A DNA stretch of 64,000 bases, from positions 1,119,567 through 1,183,566 of the forward strand of contig QEOQ01000303.1 of assembly GCA_010279815.1 (NCBI GenBank). The letters run 5' to 3'. The translations under genes and the position numbers were made by a program. The notes under the pieces were generated by a model. The model searched no databases. It saw only the letters and a program-made list of their open reading frames with translations, and was not told the origin of the DNA. Positions 1-10,500 of the stretch are shown in pieces. Each line of letters starts with the position of its first letter. Position 1 is the stretch's first letter. Source of the DNA: Brachionus plicatilis. Taxonomy: Eukaryota > Rotifera > Eurotatoria > Ploima > Brachionidae.

Positions 1-1059
1 TTTAAAAATTAGTTTTCAATATAGAAAAAACGATCTAATAGCAAATTCTTATAAATAAACTTCTTATTGGATTTAAAATTAATAAAATTTAAAAAAATAA
101 TAATTTGAGATAAAGATAAAATGGAAGATAGGCTATCAAAATAAAAAATTAACTGATAATTAGAGTTTTGCAATATTCAACCATAAATTTACGTCTCTCA
201 GCTAAAAATACTTTAATAATAAAGTTAACTGTTTACTCTTTTTATAGCTTGAATAATTATCAGAGACGACACAAAAATAAGATCGTATATTTTGCATTTT
301 TGTGTCGTCTCTGATAATTTTACAATGGTAAACCTAAAAATGGTTCTAGTGAGGCCTCATTTTTTATACTGCAAGTTTGTAAATTATTTATGGATGTATT
401 GTGAAAAAGCCTAGAGAAAAGTGACAAAGTTTGTCAAATAACTTGAAAATTTTGTGAACAACTAATCATTATATGTTAACAAACCTTTTAATAAGAATAT
501 GTAGCAATTTTTTTATTTTTTTTTCACGAGAAAGTGAATAATAAAATTAGTTCTAGAAATTATCTGAAATCTTGTGAATATTTGAAAAAATTCAATTATA
601 AGTATAATTTTTTTAAATCAAGAATAAAAGTAAAAATGCTTTTGACTTATTTTGTAAATATCAGGTCAATTCAAAATTTTCTTTTAGTTCAAATAGGTAA
701 AAGTATAGAAACTGATCATTAAAAACTATATAATCAATATTAAAAATTATCAATCTGAAAATTATTTTCTAATCTAACCGCATTATTTTATTAATTCTTA
801 ACCATTATAATTTTATTCAAAATATTCTAAGTGACTTATTTATTAAATTTTAAAATATTGGGTTAAAAATCGTTTAAATTTTTATTCAAAGACAAATTAT
901 CCAACCTAACAATTATAATGAAATATTTCAAAAATCTTAACATATTATTTGAATTCTTTTTAATTTAAAAAAAAAAGAAATTTTATGCTCCTTATAATAA
1001 ATTTATTATCGCGTGCTTATTTAAAAACTATAACTAACCTCATTTTAGATAAACTCAAA
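1..1059. other. AT-rich intergenic stretch
   Basis: No convincing gene is visible before TOMM7. Short open frames near 534-722 have the low-complexity composition of random AT-rich DNA. The only structured element is the hairpin at 255-319. Confidence 0.5.
255..319. repeat. Perfect 24-bp inverted repeat (hairpin)
   Basis: Two perfectly complementary 24-nt arms (255-278 and 296-319, core CAGAGACGACACAAAAAT) enclose a 17-nt AT-rich loop. The arms are more GC-rich than the surroundings. It could be a stem-loop in a transcript or the collapsed ends of a tiny MITE; no flanking duplication is obvious. Confidence 0.8.
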
Positions 1060-1268
1060 ATGGAAGATTTTAAGAAAAGACTATCAAACGTTCTTGCCTT
1101 TAGCCGTTTTGTCTTTCATTGGGGATTTATTCCATTCGTAATTTACCTTGGTAATTCAAATCAAAATTTAAATTTTTTTAGAATAAAACTTAATTTTTTA
1201 TTTAAGGATTTAATACTGGTGCTGATGAAGGACAGCCACCATTGAATTTATTGCAGTATTTATTTTAA
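1060..1268 (+). CDS. TOMM7: Mitochondrial import receptor subunit TOM7
   Basis: Two exons (1060-1150 and 1207-1268) joined by a 56-nt intron give a 50-residue protein. TOM7 is a small tail-anchored subunit that tunes assembly and stability of the TOM complex in the outer mitochondrial membrane. The family signature is visible: a basic N-terminus, then WGFIPFVIYLG, the conserved TOM7 transmembrane stretch, then GADEG and a hydrophobic end LLQYLF; the human protein has 55 residues. The ATG at 1060 is chosen over an in-frame upstream ATG at 985 because it gives the normal family length and the upstream residues look non-coding. An AG just upstream (around 1048) could be an acceptor of a 5' UTR intron. 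The gene converges on TMEM60. Confidence 0.9.
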
Positions 1269-1464
1269 TTAGAAAGTGATAGAAAACCGTAATTAATTTT
1301 TTTTTAAGGCTTTTGTGGCTGTAAAAAGATGAAAGCTTATTTTTGTTTTTGATGAAAAACAATAGCTAGCCATTCTTTTTAAATAAAATTATTAATAAAA
1401 TTTTCTACAAGTTTTATTTCAAAATAAAATAACCCTTAAAAAAAGCTTCGAGACAAATTTTTTC

Positions 1465-1470
1465 TTTATT
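1465..1470 (-). promoter_or_regulatory. Poly(A) signal AATAAA of TMEM60
   Basis: AATAAA lies one base downstream of the TMEM60 stop codon on the minus strand, implying a very short 3' UTR and no further cistron downstream. Confidence 0.6.
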
Positions 1471-1471
1471 G

Positions 1472-1843
1472 TTAATCATTTTTGAATTTAAACAAAAAAT
1501 AAATTAAAAATATTGAAAATAAAGACCAGAGTGGTATGAACACATAAGCACAACTCAAATTAGGAAAATACTCGAGTTTTAAGCATAAAAGTATTTCGAA
1601 AGCAAATATAAGAAGAATGCAAATTAGATATAAAAAAAAAATTGAAATTTTAGTTCGATTTGATCTTCGGTTTTTAACTATCAAAACTATCGAATCTATT
1701 AAGTAACATATTTGTAAGAAAAATATTGGAATAAATACCAAAAACCAGTTCCAATTAATGCTGTGATCAATACGAGTTGATAAAAATGATAAGAATATGA
1801 TTAAGTTAAATGAAATTAAAGTAGTTGATAGAATAGGTGTCAT
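1472..1843 (-). CDS. TMEM60: TMEM60-like four-pass membrane protein
   Basis: This intronless 123-residue protein has about four hydrophobic segments. It matches the TMEM60/TMEM185 family at the diagnostic blocks NWNWFLVFIPIF (residues ~31-42) and LSCAYVFIPLWSLF (~97-110). The ATG is 34 residues before the NWFL end, the same distance as I recall for human TMEM60 (133 residues), so the start is well supported. The start codon overlaps the BLOC1S1 stop as TAATG, so the natural reading is one bicistronic transcript, or an internal promoter inside BLOC1S1. No signal peptide is evident. The molecular function of TMEM60 is unknown to me. Confidence 0.85.
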   Translation of the reverse strand: MTPILSTTLISFNLIIFLSFLSTRIDHSINWNWFLVFIPIFFLQICYLIDSIVLIVKNRRSNRTKISIFFLYLICILLIFAFEILLCLKLEYFPNLSCAYVFIPLWSLFSIFLIYFLFKFKND

Positions 1844-2479
1844 TATTGCGGATTATCTTCTGTTATTAAAAAAATTAATTCATTTCTTTGCAATTTTTCA
1901 AAAAAGTTACCTTTAACAATGTCGTTTAATGTATTATTAATTATTTTCATATCACTCTCAATTTTTTTAGACCAATTTTCCACATCACCAAGTTCCTTAG
2001 TAAAAGAAAACAGCATCATTTCTTTCATTTCTTGATTAAAAATTTAGCCAAGAATACTTTTAGTGCCGTATTAAAATTTTCTAACAATTGAATCCATTGA
2101 TTGCTTTGTTTGATAAAAATGGAAGTATTTTGGTTCAATTGCTTAATTTTGGCATCAATTTTCTTTTGATTCACAAAAGCTTCAGAGACTCTATAAATTT
2201 TTAGGGCTTTACTAAAAACTTTAAATGAAAAAAAAATTATTTTACTCTTTATTAAGTCGATCTACAAGGAATTGTGAGAATTTGTTTGTTGCTTCGATAG
2301 CCTTGATCCTCTTTTTTTCTAAGAAAATAGATTCAAAAAAATTTAAATTCAAAAAATTTAATCAAGAATAAATTATCAAAGAATATAATTTTAATTATGA
2401 AATATTTTCAAATCGTACCTAATGCTTGCTTTCTAGCGGCTTGTTGATGGTAATGTTCTTTGGCCATAGATGACAGCAT
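1843..2479 (-). CDS. BLOC1S1: BLOC-1 subunit 1 (GCN5L1)
   Basis: Four exons (2479-2419, 2318-2246, 2190-2058, 1995-1843) give 139 residues; all phases close. BLOC1S1 is a coiled-coil subunit of BLOC-1 and BORC, which act in lysosome-related organelle biogenesis and lysosome positioning; it is also reported as a mitochondrial acetylation factor. Family blocks seen are MLSSMAKEHYHQ at the N-terminus, LVDRLNKEVSEAFVNQKKID, WIQLLENFNTALK and ELGDVENWSKKIESDM, all colinear with the human protein (125 residues). The C-terminus is about 15 residues longer than human. The stop codon shares one base with the TMEM60 start. The gene is divergent from SEC62, about 1.2 kb away. Confidence 0.93.
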
Positions 2480-3704
2480 GTTCAAATTTTTTAACAATTT
2501 TTCTCAATGCTTAAGTGTTTAAATTTCAAATATTTTATTATAAAATTTTATCTAACGCCAAACATGTGATTAAATGATTTAATTTTAATAATGAATTATA
2601 TTTTAAGTAAAAATATATTTTTTCTAATTTTATCATATTTTTACTGTGGTTTATTAAAAGTATTTAGACCGTAAATTTTATTTTAAAATTCATTTGATGA
2701 ACTAGTTTTTTAGACTTTTAGTATTTTAATTGCTTTAAACTGTCTTAAATTTAAGTTCTTAATTTCTTTGCTTAAATAAATCTATCTGATCATTCATAAA
2801 TTTTTAATTCTTAAAAAATAATTTTTATTTTTATAAAATAGAGTAGAATTGGTTGACAAAAAATGCTTATTTTCTTTATGAATTTTTATTTTTATCATTC
2901 TGATATTCGATTTTATCATTTGATCAAAAAATGTTAAGATGAATTTATTTTTAAATTTAGATATGATGAAAATTCACAAGTCAATAATATTCTGCTATAC
3001 TAGCATTTACAAAATAATATATAATTCTCATATATGAGCATAAATTACACAAGGAACATAATTTGAAATAATATATATTAAATTCAGGACTTTATAAATA
3101 TTTGCATGAATGCAGATATCTTTAGAATTATTTACTGCGTGTTAAAAATGATATTTTTTGTTTTTATTAATGAATTAAATTCAGAAAATTAATGAGCTAG
3201 CCAGATAAAAAAAAAATTTAGCAAACATTATAATTTTAAATTTGATAATGTTTGATTGAACATTTTAATTTTTATTTTCGAATACGAATATCAATATTTC
3301 GTATTTAAATTTATCATGTGTCGTATTCCTCTAAATTAAATACGTTTTTCTTATTATTTCTTAAGTATAAAATTTTCAATTTGGCTAAAATTTTTATCTT
3401 TTAGTTAATTAAAAAGTCTAGCATTAAACAAACTCTCTTATCTAATACAATAATGCGTTTTATCTTTATTAAAAAATATTGAGGTGGAATTCTTTATTCA
3501 TGGAAAAAAAAATCTTCTACTTTCTTCTAAAATTAAAAGTAAATTAAAAGTAAATTCAAAAATAATCCATTTAAATTCTGAGTTATTTTTAAATATTTTA
3601 TTGTTTCTTTTTTAAATTGAATTTTAAATTAATTAAAGATTTTTAGAGAAGTCTGTTTTTTATCTTTTTTAAAGAATCGAATAAAATTTATTTAATCATC
3701 AATC
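2480..3704. other. Divergent promoter region BLOC1S1/SEC62
   Basis: No gene, repeat or RNA is recognised. The DNA is AT-rich with poly-T runs and must hold the 5' ends of BLOC1S1 (-) and SEC62 (+). Confidence 0.4.
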
Positions 3705-4793
3705 ATGAGCTCGTCTGGTCCAGCTGATTCAAAAAAAAGAGGCAAAAAGTCGAAGAATATGGATGGTACAACGGAAACACTCACCAAAGAAGAGATGCAA
3801 ATAGCAAAATATTTGAGACTAAAATGCCCGAATAAAAAGGGCAATTTGCAAGGAATGAAGGTGGATTTTTTCATTGGCAATAAATTGGTCGATTGTTTAA
3901 TGGAGTCTGAATGGGGCCCAGGAAAACAAGGTCAAAAAAAAAACAACAAACAACCTTTGCTGTCCAACCGTCAAGCATGTATAGCCCTGATGCAAAATTT
4001 GATGAACAAACAACTTTTTCATCCTGCAATTAAAGTCTATAAGGACCAAGTTGAATCTAATAAAAATGAAAGTCCGGATGAGACACCTAGTATTCGAAAG
4101 CGGAAAACAAATGATGATCCCAAGTCAACACCAGGATCTAAAGAAAATGCTCAAAAAAGAAAATTTAAGCTAGAAATATCAGACGATAAACGTTTTATTG
4201 ATGCCAATGAACCTTATGTTTGGGTTTTTGATCCAACAACTACTAAAACCTATGTAATTGGTTCATTGTTGATTCTGGGCTCGATTGGAATATGCTTGTT
4301 CCCGCTGTGGCCAAGCGTAGTCAGAGAAGGCGTCTACTATGTATCATTAGCTGGAGCTTCATTCCTAGGAGGCATACTCGGTCTAGCTGTTTTCAAATAT
4401 ATATTATTTGCTTTTATTTGGTTATGTACTCTTGGTTCTGTTCATTTTTGGCTGTTCCCAAATTTGACCGAGGATGTAGGATTTTTCGAATCATTTGTTC
4501 CAGTCTACAAATGCCAAAATTTGTCTTCTAATAAATCTGCTGATGAAAAATCACGTCCTGATGAAACAAATAGAGAAACTATTGAGGACGAACGATCCGT
4601 AAGGTCCGAAGAAAAAGAAACTAAGTCAAAAAGTGTTCCAAGCACCCCTAAACCAAAGACCACTGAAAAAGAAATGTCAAAGTCGGATGTCGAAACCAAT
4701 TTAAATGAATCGCCAATAGTTAAGAGAAAAACGAGCACTCGTGAAGATGATGATTATGATCTGATTGATGATGATGATCTGGAAAAAAATTAA
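3705..4793 (+). CDS. SEC62: Translocation protein SEC62
   Basis: Single-exon gene, 362 residues (human 399). SEC62 sits in the ER membrane with SEC61 and SEC63 and supports post-translational import of short secretory proteins; vertebrate forms also act as an ER-phagy receptor. Seen: a lysine-rich N-terminus; the conserved cytosolic block around residues 25-125 (AKYLRLKCPNKKG, FFIGNKLVDCLMES); the motif PYVWVFDP just before two membrane segments (~183-205 and ~215-255); and a long Lys/Glu/Ser/Asp tail ending in an acidic run. I did not find a clear LC3-interacting motif in the tail. A poly(A)-like AATAAA overlaps the stop codon. Absence of introns is unusual next to its neighbours, but the frame is intact. 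Confidence 0.95.
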   Translation: MSSSGPADSKKRGKKSKNMDGTTETLTKEEMQIAKYLRLKCPNKKGNLQGMKVDFFIGNKLVDCLMESEWGPGKQGQKKNNKQPLLSNRQACIALMQNLMNKQLFHPAIKVYKDQVESNKNESPDETPSIRKRKTNDDPKSTPGSKENAQKRKFKLEISDDKRFIDANEPYVWVFDPTTTKTYVIGSLLILGSIGICLFPLWPSVVREGVYYVSLAGASFLGGILGLAVFKYILFAFIWLCTLGSVHFWLFPNLTEDVGFFESFVPVYKCQNLSSNKSADEKSRPDETNRETIEDERSVRSEEKETKSKSVPSTPKPKTTEKEMSKSDVETNLNESPIVKRKTSTREDDDYDLIDDDDLEKN

Positions 4794-7525
4794 TAAAAAT
4801 TTTTTTAAATATTATTTTGAAGATCTTAATTTATAAAAAAAATTTACCACCATAATCGATTACCTTTTTCGATTTATTTAAAAAAACAACTAAATTTATT
4901 TTGGAATATTTTTTGTTATGAATATTTAAGCATTGTTATAGTTCAATAAACTCATCTTATATATGTGACTCTTTCATCAAATAAATGTATGCTTTAAAAT
5001 ACCTTATTTTTTAAGGTTTTTAATACAATTTTCAACAAGATATTTGAAAAAGTTCAACAATACTATAGTAAATAAAATAATTTAATAATATTTTTCAGTT
5101 TCAAATATTATTATAAATTAGATTTAGTAAATAAAAAAAATCAAATTTTGAATATTTTATTTAGCTAAAATTGCGATGAAGAAAATCAATTCAGTGCACC
5201 TTTGTGTCAGATCGTAGCCTTCACTCAAAGGTACTGGCAAAGATGGTGTGTGACTCCTCAATTATCCTGTTGTATAGCATGAGAAAACATATAAAAATAA
5301 GTCTTGCATATAATAAAACAAGTTAAACATAAAAAAAACTATATCATAAAACAAAACTAATTTAATCAATATTCAAAGCTGACTTGGCCTTTGGTGGTCT
5401 ACCTCCTCTTTTTGTTGGTTCAACAGCTTCTGAATTTTTAACGACCTGATAAACTTGATGCTTTAATAAAAAAAATATGCGAAAAAGAAAATAAAATCTT
5501 TACTTTTTATTCATTTTGCAATGGTTAAATTTTTTGTTATTTATTTTTATGAGTCAAAACCCCTCGTCCGATTATAGAAAAAAAGACAAATTTGAAATTT
5601 TTAGAAATGCTTGAAAGATAAGCTATTAGATTTTTTTTAAAGGGGGGGATTTTTTAACTAGAGGGTCTTTAAGTTGGATATTTTTTGAAATCAGTGTATA
5701 CGGTTATTTTTTCCAAGTTAGAAATGATTCGATTCAAAAACTTAGACACAATTTTATATTTATTTTCTGAAACAAGAAAAAATTTTTAAAACAAATTATT
5801 GGTTTTACTCTTTTTTTATTTGAAACTTAATTAAAGGGTATTTTTATCGCTTTGCTACACACAAACCTTACTAGAAATAAAAGTTAGTAATGCAGCATCA
5901 AAAGTTGAAAAAATAAAAAAAAATAAAGATTTTCTTTTTTTATCACTAATTTAACTTTAGATAAAAGAATACTTATACCTATATAAAATAAATGAAATTG
6001 CATAAGACGATTTTATCAATATAAAAAAAAAATATTTCAGTGCAAGAAATTAATTTAAATATCTTGTCTTAAAAAAATATTTGAATTTTTCGAGTTTTAC
6101 AAATTGGTTTTTGTCAATTTTTTATTTATCCTTTCAACAGCCTCTTCATAATTGTTGAAAATTCCTTTTAAAGGATATAGGTCAATATGAAAAAAAATCA
6201 AAATTTTGTATTTTAGGATATTTTCAAATATATCTTGACGAGCTGAATCTAGAAATATCAATAATTTGAAGATCGGTACTTTCCCAATATATGTATAAGC
6301 TCAAAGTTATAATCAATAAATTACCTAAAATGGTCATTTCTTGGTCAAATTTTAAGATTTGACCAGGAAATTTGATTAAATTTTTTTTTCAAAACAGTCA
6401 AAATAAAAATAGCAATAAAATTAAAACGTAAGTTTGATCATTGAATTATTTAATTAATTTTATAGCCCTTATAAACAAATTTCAGGGGTTTGAGACCCCC
6501 CAAATACCCTCATGTCATCCCTAAAAGAATATTTGATATCTTGGAAAATAGGAGGCATCTTTATTCAACTCTTTATCTAGCTCTAGAGCAATTTCTTAAG
6601 TGACTTGACAGTCCATTCTTTGAACAAAACTCCTAACAGATTCACTTTCCCAATCAAGTATTTTTATGCTGAAAAAATTCTTTTTTAATTTTAGATATTT
6701 TTTATGTCAAATAAAAATTAAATTTTTTTGATAAAAATTTCAAATAATATAGCAGTTTTTAAGATATAAATTTAAAAAATTAAATCCAATCTAGAGGCTT
6801 TGTTCTTAATGCAGGTCTTAAATCAGGATAATTAGAAAAATTCAAAAAATCTGTGTTTGACACTATTTCAAAATTTTAATGTCATTTTAATATTTAATGC
6901 TGCCCTTGTTTATCATATTTTATATTATATTTATATTATATATTATATTTAACTTTTTATGAAGCTTGAATTAATTAAGTAAGTTTTAAAGCTGATAATT
7001 TTCTAATAAAGCGTTTTGCAATTTAAAAAACAATTAAATGGCATAGTTGACTTTCAATTATTTTCAATTATTTTCTTTTTTAAAGCAAATAAAAGTAGTT
7101 TTAGTTTGTATGATAAAAATATTTATTAAAAATAAACACATCAATTCTAAATCTCCAGTATAATTTTATTACCAAAAAATGCTATCCATTATTTTTACAA
7201 TCATTATTTTCTTCTATTTGTACACAGTAATAAAATAAATTTTTAAAAATCCTAGAAAAAAGACAGGAGAAAAATTGAGATTTAAATTTAAAAAAATAAA
7301 AAAAATTAATCAAAAATTAAATATATCTGCCATTAAATGGTATTGTTTAGTCTAAATAAAAAAAGTATAAAATTAATTATCAGAAAATTTTCTAACCATG
7401 AATCTAATTGAAGCAAAGCAAACCCAAAACGATGCCCGAACCATATTAGATGTTAGTTTGCCGAAGAGTCCCCACCTTTTTTGATAATTTAAAAAAATTA
7501 TATTTTCTATTTAGAAAAAAAAAAG
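4794..7525. other. Intergenic AT-rich stretch with decayed repeats
   Basis: No intact gene is visible. A transposase-like relic lies at 5362-5460. A short sequence at 5203-5250 (GTGTCAGATCG...) resembles one near 21277-21310. Around 6480-6510 a small GGGGTTTGAGACCCC palindrome occurs. The rest is low-complexity. Confidence 0.4.
5362..5460 (-). pseudogene. Possible Tc1-like HTH/AT-hook relic
   Basis: The minus strand reads about 32 residues ending in EPTKRGGRPPKAKSALNID then a stop. The order VYQVVKN...TKRGGRPPK resembles the linker after the N-terminal helix-turn-helix of Tc1/mariner transposases, where a GRPR/AT-hook-like motif follows. It could instead be the last exon of an AT-hook protein whose other exons I cannot see. 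No terminal repeats were found around it. Confidence 0.3.
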
Positions 7526-10500
7526 TTATACTGTATGGGATTTTTTTGGAGAGCTTGATTCACCATTATCATCTGCACGTCTTTTTTGATAAGCTTTGAC
7601 TGAATTTGCATTGATTGACGACATCCGATTTTCTTTATTGGTTTCACCCCGTATTTGATCCTCAGAAACCGCAGGTAGATTTATTTCAAGAGCATAGCTA
7701 GACTTCAAATGAGGCTTGGTCTGTAGATTCCTTATTTGCAGAGTGCTAAGTCTGTGCAAATTTTGAGTTGTTTCAATGTGAAACGACTTTTGGTTGATGT
7801 CCGGCTCCTCGAATTCATTTTCAGAAATGGCATTGAATCTGTTAAATGAAGGCATCATGACTGTGTTATTGTTGGCCATGCGCGAAAAACTATCAATCGA
7901 AAATCGTCTTGAATCGTCAGCCAAGTGAGTATTGTCCGAAAATGGCTCGTTTGTTCTCAAATCAGGACTGGTGTACTTAACAAATGAGTCATCATAAAAT
8001 TTTCCTTTTGGTGTACTCAGGACTAGAAATAATTATTGAAAAAATTTAATTTTAAAAATTTTCATAAAAATATAAAAAATTGAAAAAAAAAGCTAAAAAT
8101 TAAATTTTCATTTTTACCATTGGCTCTTGATCTGGCATGATTGCTTATAGAATTGATTGTAGATGAACTGTCAAAGTTTTCCAACATAGGCATTCCATTA
8201 AATTTTTTCAAAATTTCATCTTTATGAGCCTTAATCTGCTGATTTTCAAATGTAATTGTTTTGACTTTTTCTTTATACAAATTAAGCTCTTCGACTAGGC
8301 TTCTATTTCTAGACTCCGATTGAATAACTTTGGTCTTTAGTTCATGATTGTCTTTTTCAAATTGGAAATATTTTATTCTAAAATCATCTAATTCTTTTTC
8401 AGAGCGGTCGAGTCTAGTGGCTAAATCCTTATTAGCCAACTCAGCGCTTTCGAATATTTTTTTTTTAACCCGGTAGTGTTCCTCAAGCTGTGAGCTGAAA
8501 TCGCGCACACTTTTGACCTGCTGGGCCAATTCGTCTCGTTCCTTAGTTCTTGTGATTATTTCTTGGTTAAGACGGGCCGTGGCCGACCGTTCTTTTTCCA
8601 ACAAATCACCGAGACTGGTGATGCGGTTTTTGAGGCCATCAACAGAGCTCAAATTAGACTTCTCACTATCTTCTAAAATTTTGATCCTTGTCCTGAGTGC
8701 GTCCATTTCGTGCTGCTTATTCATCAATTCATCGCGGAATTTTTGCTGGTTCACCTCATTTGCATGCCTCTCATATTCCAAGTCCTTGCTGTACTCGGTC
8801 AGTTGACTCTCTATGTTGCCTAAATGCTCCTGAAACTTGTCTCTTGCCATGGAATACTCATTTTTAATTTGACTGATGCGCTGGTTAACAGTTTCATCAA
8901 AATGGCTTTCGCACTCAATTTCTTTTTTCTTTGCCAAGGACAATTCATCTGTCAACGCATTGCACTCTCTGATCTTAGAATTCAATTGCTGCATTGAGCT
9001 GTTCAAATTTTGCTTCAAACTTTGGTTTTCTTTTTCCATATTTTGGAAATGATTTTCAATTTGCTTGATCTGGTTTGTTTTCTCATTCAACAAGGCCTGT
9101 TTGCGCGAGTTTTCCGCCTGGATTTTGTTCATTTCAGCTTGAAGCTCGTTGAAATTGTGACAAACGGAATTTTTTTCATTAGTCAACTTCTCAATATGTT
9201 GGTTCAAAGAGTCAAATTGAGAATTACATTCCTGCAATTTTTGCTGAAAGCTAGCTGATAAATTTTTAAATTCACTCAATTCTCTCTCTAGCTGGAGACA
9301 TTTTTTTTCCTTGCCCAAAGCCTCATTTTCCAGATTTAAAATTTTGTCGGACATATTTTTATTTATTTTATGTGACTTTTCCAATTCTGTCTTTATTTCA
9401 TCAAGTTCTTTTTCAGCCTTGGAAAATTCTTTTTTATACACTTCCAGTTCGGCTTTCAACTCCTTGATTTGATTGTTTAAACCATTTGTTTCGTTCAAAT
9501 GAAAATTTCTCAAGTCCTCAATCTGATTGAGCATTTCTCCGGCTTTTTCATCTCTGGAACAAAGTTGATTTTTCAGCTCATCATAGCTACTAGCGCGTTC
9601 CTTGATCTCATTTTCCAATTCAGCTATTTTAGCTTTACTCTCCGAATAAACCGATTCCAATTCGGTCAAAAGTGATTTTATTTTTTCCTCTGCTTGGAAC
9701 TCTTTTCCTCTCATTTCGTTCTGTAAGGCCTTGACTTTGTTCAAGTTGTCCCTAAGCTCTTCGCTTAGTGATACAATCTCATTTTGTTTTGAATTCGAAG
9801 CCATGCTGTATTGGTCACGTTCAGCCTCAAGTTCAAGTTTGGCCGTGTCCAAATCGGCCTCGTATTGCTTGATTTCTTCCTCGTGATCGCGCTGAATGTC
9901 GTTCAAATATTGCTGCAAATTACTGAAATCATTTGACTTGGAGTCATATTTGGAGTTAAGGTCCTCTATTCTGCTATGAAGTTTGCCATTTTCATTTTTT
10001 TGTTCTTCCAACTCGGACTCCAAATTTTGGATTAAGCTCAACTTTTGGTTCAATTCAATTCCAATTTGGGACAATTTGTCACTAAACTCTTCGAGTCGCA
10101 GCTCAAAGTCAACTTTTGTTTGACCAAGCTCATTTTCCAGTTGATTAATTTTTTCATTTTTACCATTTATTTCCTCATTTAAACTAGCAATTGCTGAATG
10201 TTGATCATACCTTAACAATTGGATATTTTTTTCCAAATTTTCAATTGAAGTATTCTTTTGCTTGAGCTCATTTTTGACAGAATCAATTTCGTGGTTCAAA
10301 TTTTCAATATTTTGTCCAAGTGACATTTTTTCCTCGTCCAAAATTGTTTCCAATTTTTTAATTTGCTCAACTTTTTCGTCCAATTGAGAAGTTAAATAGT
10401 CAATAGTTTTCTTTTTAGAATCAATATCTTCATGTGCTTGCTGGATATTCATTTCGAGTTGGGACAGCTTTTGGCTTTTTTCTTCCAAGCTTCGGTTCAA

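Noticed and set aside
4292..4531. Open frame of 79 codons inside SEC62 in another frame
   Set aside because: It is a shadow of the membrane-segment coding of SEC62, with no independent signal.
6480..6510. Terminator-like GGGGTTTGAGACCCC palindrome
   Set aside because: Too short and isolated in a eukaryotic intergenic region to support a call.
8513..9258. Plus-strand open frames opposite the NuMA-like coiled coil
   Set aside because: Antisense of heptad-repeat codons gives long stop-free Leu/Ser-rich frames; the minus-strand protein is clearly the real one.
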